Shown here: positions 40,619 through 41,586 of the stretch, piece after piece
Position numbering within the stretch: position 1 is the first letter of the stretch
How the letters are laid out: each line of letters begins with the position of its first letter
DNA from: an uncultured Bacillota bacterium
GTDB lineage: Bacteria; Bacillota; Dethiobacteria; DTU022; UBA8154
Length of the DNA: 41,586 nt
Direction: 5' to 3'
NCBI GenBank assembly: GCA_937973635.1
Contig: CALJJZ010000058.1
Span: 1 to 41,586 of the forward strand
Made by a program: the position numbers and the translations under genes
The notes under the pieces: model-generated
Told to the model about the DNA's origin: nothing
What the model saw: the letters and a program-made list of their open reading frames with translations, nothing else
Databases searched by the model: none

Positions 40619-41586
40619 TCATTCCTTATGGGGAAGAGGGATAATGCCGCCGGCCATGAGCACCTTTGTCTGCTCCTGGGCCCTGTTAATTTTGGAGATG
40701 GCCGTGCTGAAGATCTCTTCCCGGGTCATATTGAGGCGGGCCAAACCTTCTTTGATCGCCTGCATGGCCGTGGCCGTGGCCACACGGGGAAAAACCTCCC
40801 AGTCCTCCATGGTGGGGAGGATCTCCTCGGCGTTGAGCCCTTTACGGGCGGCGCAGGCAGCCAGCTCCACGGCGGCGGCGATGCACATGGTATCGGTGAT
40901 CGTGCTGGCCTGCACGTCCAGGGTGCCGCGGAAGATAGCAGGGAAGCCCAGGGAGTTGTTGACCTGGTTGGGAAAGTCGCTGCGGCCCGTAGAGACGACG
41001 GCAGCCCCCGCTTCTTTGGCCTCCCAGGGCCAGATTTCGGGGATAGGGTTGGCACAGGCAAAGACGATGGGATCGGGCGCCATTTTCCTGATCCACTCTT
41101 TTTTGATCGTGTCAGGACCAGGCTGGGAGAGACCAATGACCACATCGGCGCCGGCCATGGCCTCGGGGATGCCGCCAGTGCGCTGCTCCTCATTGGTGAT
41201 GAGGCTGAATTTCAGCTTGTCGGCATGGGCGTCTGTGATGTCGCTCCTGCCCCGGTGCAGGATCCCCCTGCTGTCGCACATAATGATATTTCCGGGGGGA
41301 ATACCGTAGGCCAGGAAGAGCCTGACCGTAGCTATGTTGGCAGCGCCGGCGCCGATAAGGGCGATTTTAATCTTCTCCATCTCTTTGCCCACTATTTTTA
41401 CGGCGTTGATCAGGCCGGCTAGGGTGACACAGGCTGTGCCCTGCTGGTCGTCGTGCCAGACGGGGATGTGGCATTCGGCGCGCAGGCGGTCCAGGATATA
41501 GAAGCACTTGGGGTTGGCAATATCCTCCAGGTTGATGCCGCCGAAGCTGGGCTGGAGCAGCTTGACGAAATGGATCAGCTCATCGG
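40619..41586 (-). CDS. Malic enzyme (NAD(P)-dependent, 5' end beyond window)
   Basis: Oxidative decarboxylation of malate to pyruvate. The frame runs to the window edge; about 322 codons are present and the N-terminal part is missing. Conserved segments: QPSFGGINLEDI and PVWHDDQQGTA (catalytic and metal region of the short bacterial type), nucleotide site IGAGAANIATVRLFLAYG, and FACANPIPEI. The C-terminal end PLPHKE is complete. It overlaps the possible upstream extension of the transporter gene. Confidence 0.93.
   Translation of the reverse strand, partial: DELIHFVKLLQPSFGGINLEDIANPKCFYILDRLRAECHIPVWHDDQQGTACVTLAGLINAVKIVGKEMEKIKIALIGAGAANIATVRLFLAYGIPPGNIIMCDSRGILHRGRSDITDAHADKLKFSLITNEEQRTGGIPEAMAGADVVIGLSQPGPDTIKKEWIRKMAPDPIVFACANPIPEIWPWEAKEAGAAVVSTGRSDFPNQVNNSLGFPAIFRGTLDVQASTITDTMCIAAAVELAACAARKGLNAEEILPTMEDWEVFPRVATATAMQAIKEGLARLNMTREEIFSTAISKINRAQEQTKVLMAGGIIPLPHKE

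Noticed and set aside
1-41586. CRISPR array, phage or insertion sequence
   Set aside because: No regular spacer repeats, transposase, integrase or phage structural gene was recognised anywhere in the window.

Overview
The window looks like part of the chromosome of a strictly anaerobic, fairly GC-rich Firmicute of the class Clostridia, close to acetogenic or syntrophic Peptococcaceae/Moorella-type organisms. The support is indirect: an Rnf complex, an anaerobic Ni-Fe CO dehydrogenase with NADH-linked iron-sulfur partners, a complete beta-oxidation set, a benzoate-CoA-ligase-type enzyme, strong AGGAGG-type ribosome binding sites with many GTG/TTG starts, and a DUF1540 protein. I see no insertion sequence, phage gene, rRNA or CRISPR array.

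Layout. 1-4163 (minus): rnfC-D-G-E-A, with rnfB expected beyond the left edge. 4489-4726: a DUF1540 protein and its terminator. 5028-7973 (plus): a large secreted subtilisin-like protease with BIG2, chitobiase-like and dockerin-like tail domains. 8107-9135 (plus): a DRG/Obg-type GTPase with a TGS domain. 9335-16478 (plus): a redox island made of a 4Fe-4S protein, CooF-like ferredoxin, NuoE-like, NuoF-like and short NuoG-like subunits, the CO dehydrogenase CooS and a GYD-domain protein. 16679-23616 (minus): a sigma-54 activator of PrpR type, a strong -24/-12 promoter, a long leader with a possible 31-residue peptide, then thiolase, 3-hydroxyacyl-CoA dehydrogenase, acyl-CoA dehydrogenase and crotonase. 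23843-24178 (plus): a small membrane protein. 24322-27818 (minus): an alpha/beta hydrolase and a RecA/KaiC-like plus PEP-synthase-like fusion. 28005-29387 (plus): a CapA-like protein facing NamZ. 29390-34922 (minus): NamZ, an M20 peptidase, an alpha/beta hydrolase, a flavin reductase and an orphan DNA methyltransferase. 35060-35877 (minus): tRNA-Gly and a DUF1638 protein. 36090-37508 (plus): a DUF2148 ferredoxin-domain protein and a spermidine-synthase-like protein that seems to lack a normal start codon. 37587-41586 (minus): benzoate-CoA-ligase-like enzyme, a GPH-type transporter and the 3' part of a malic enzyme.

How the parts may work together (inference). CO oxidation by CooS would feed electrons through the CooF-like protein into the NuoEFG-like flavin/iron-sulfur module and so to NAD(P), and reduced ferredoxin could drive the Rnf complex to build an ion gradient while reducing NAD. 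The fatty-acid/aromatic acyl-CoA genes would supply or consume reducing equivalents on the same pools. The island of CooS with CooF and a hydrogenase-less NuoEFG module is the best candidate for a less-described system. The thiolase leader (sigma-54 promoter, repeats, possible small peptide, hairpin between Shine-Dalgarno and start codon) is the most unusual regulatory region.
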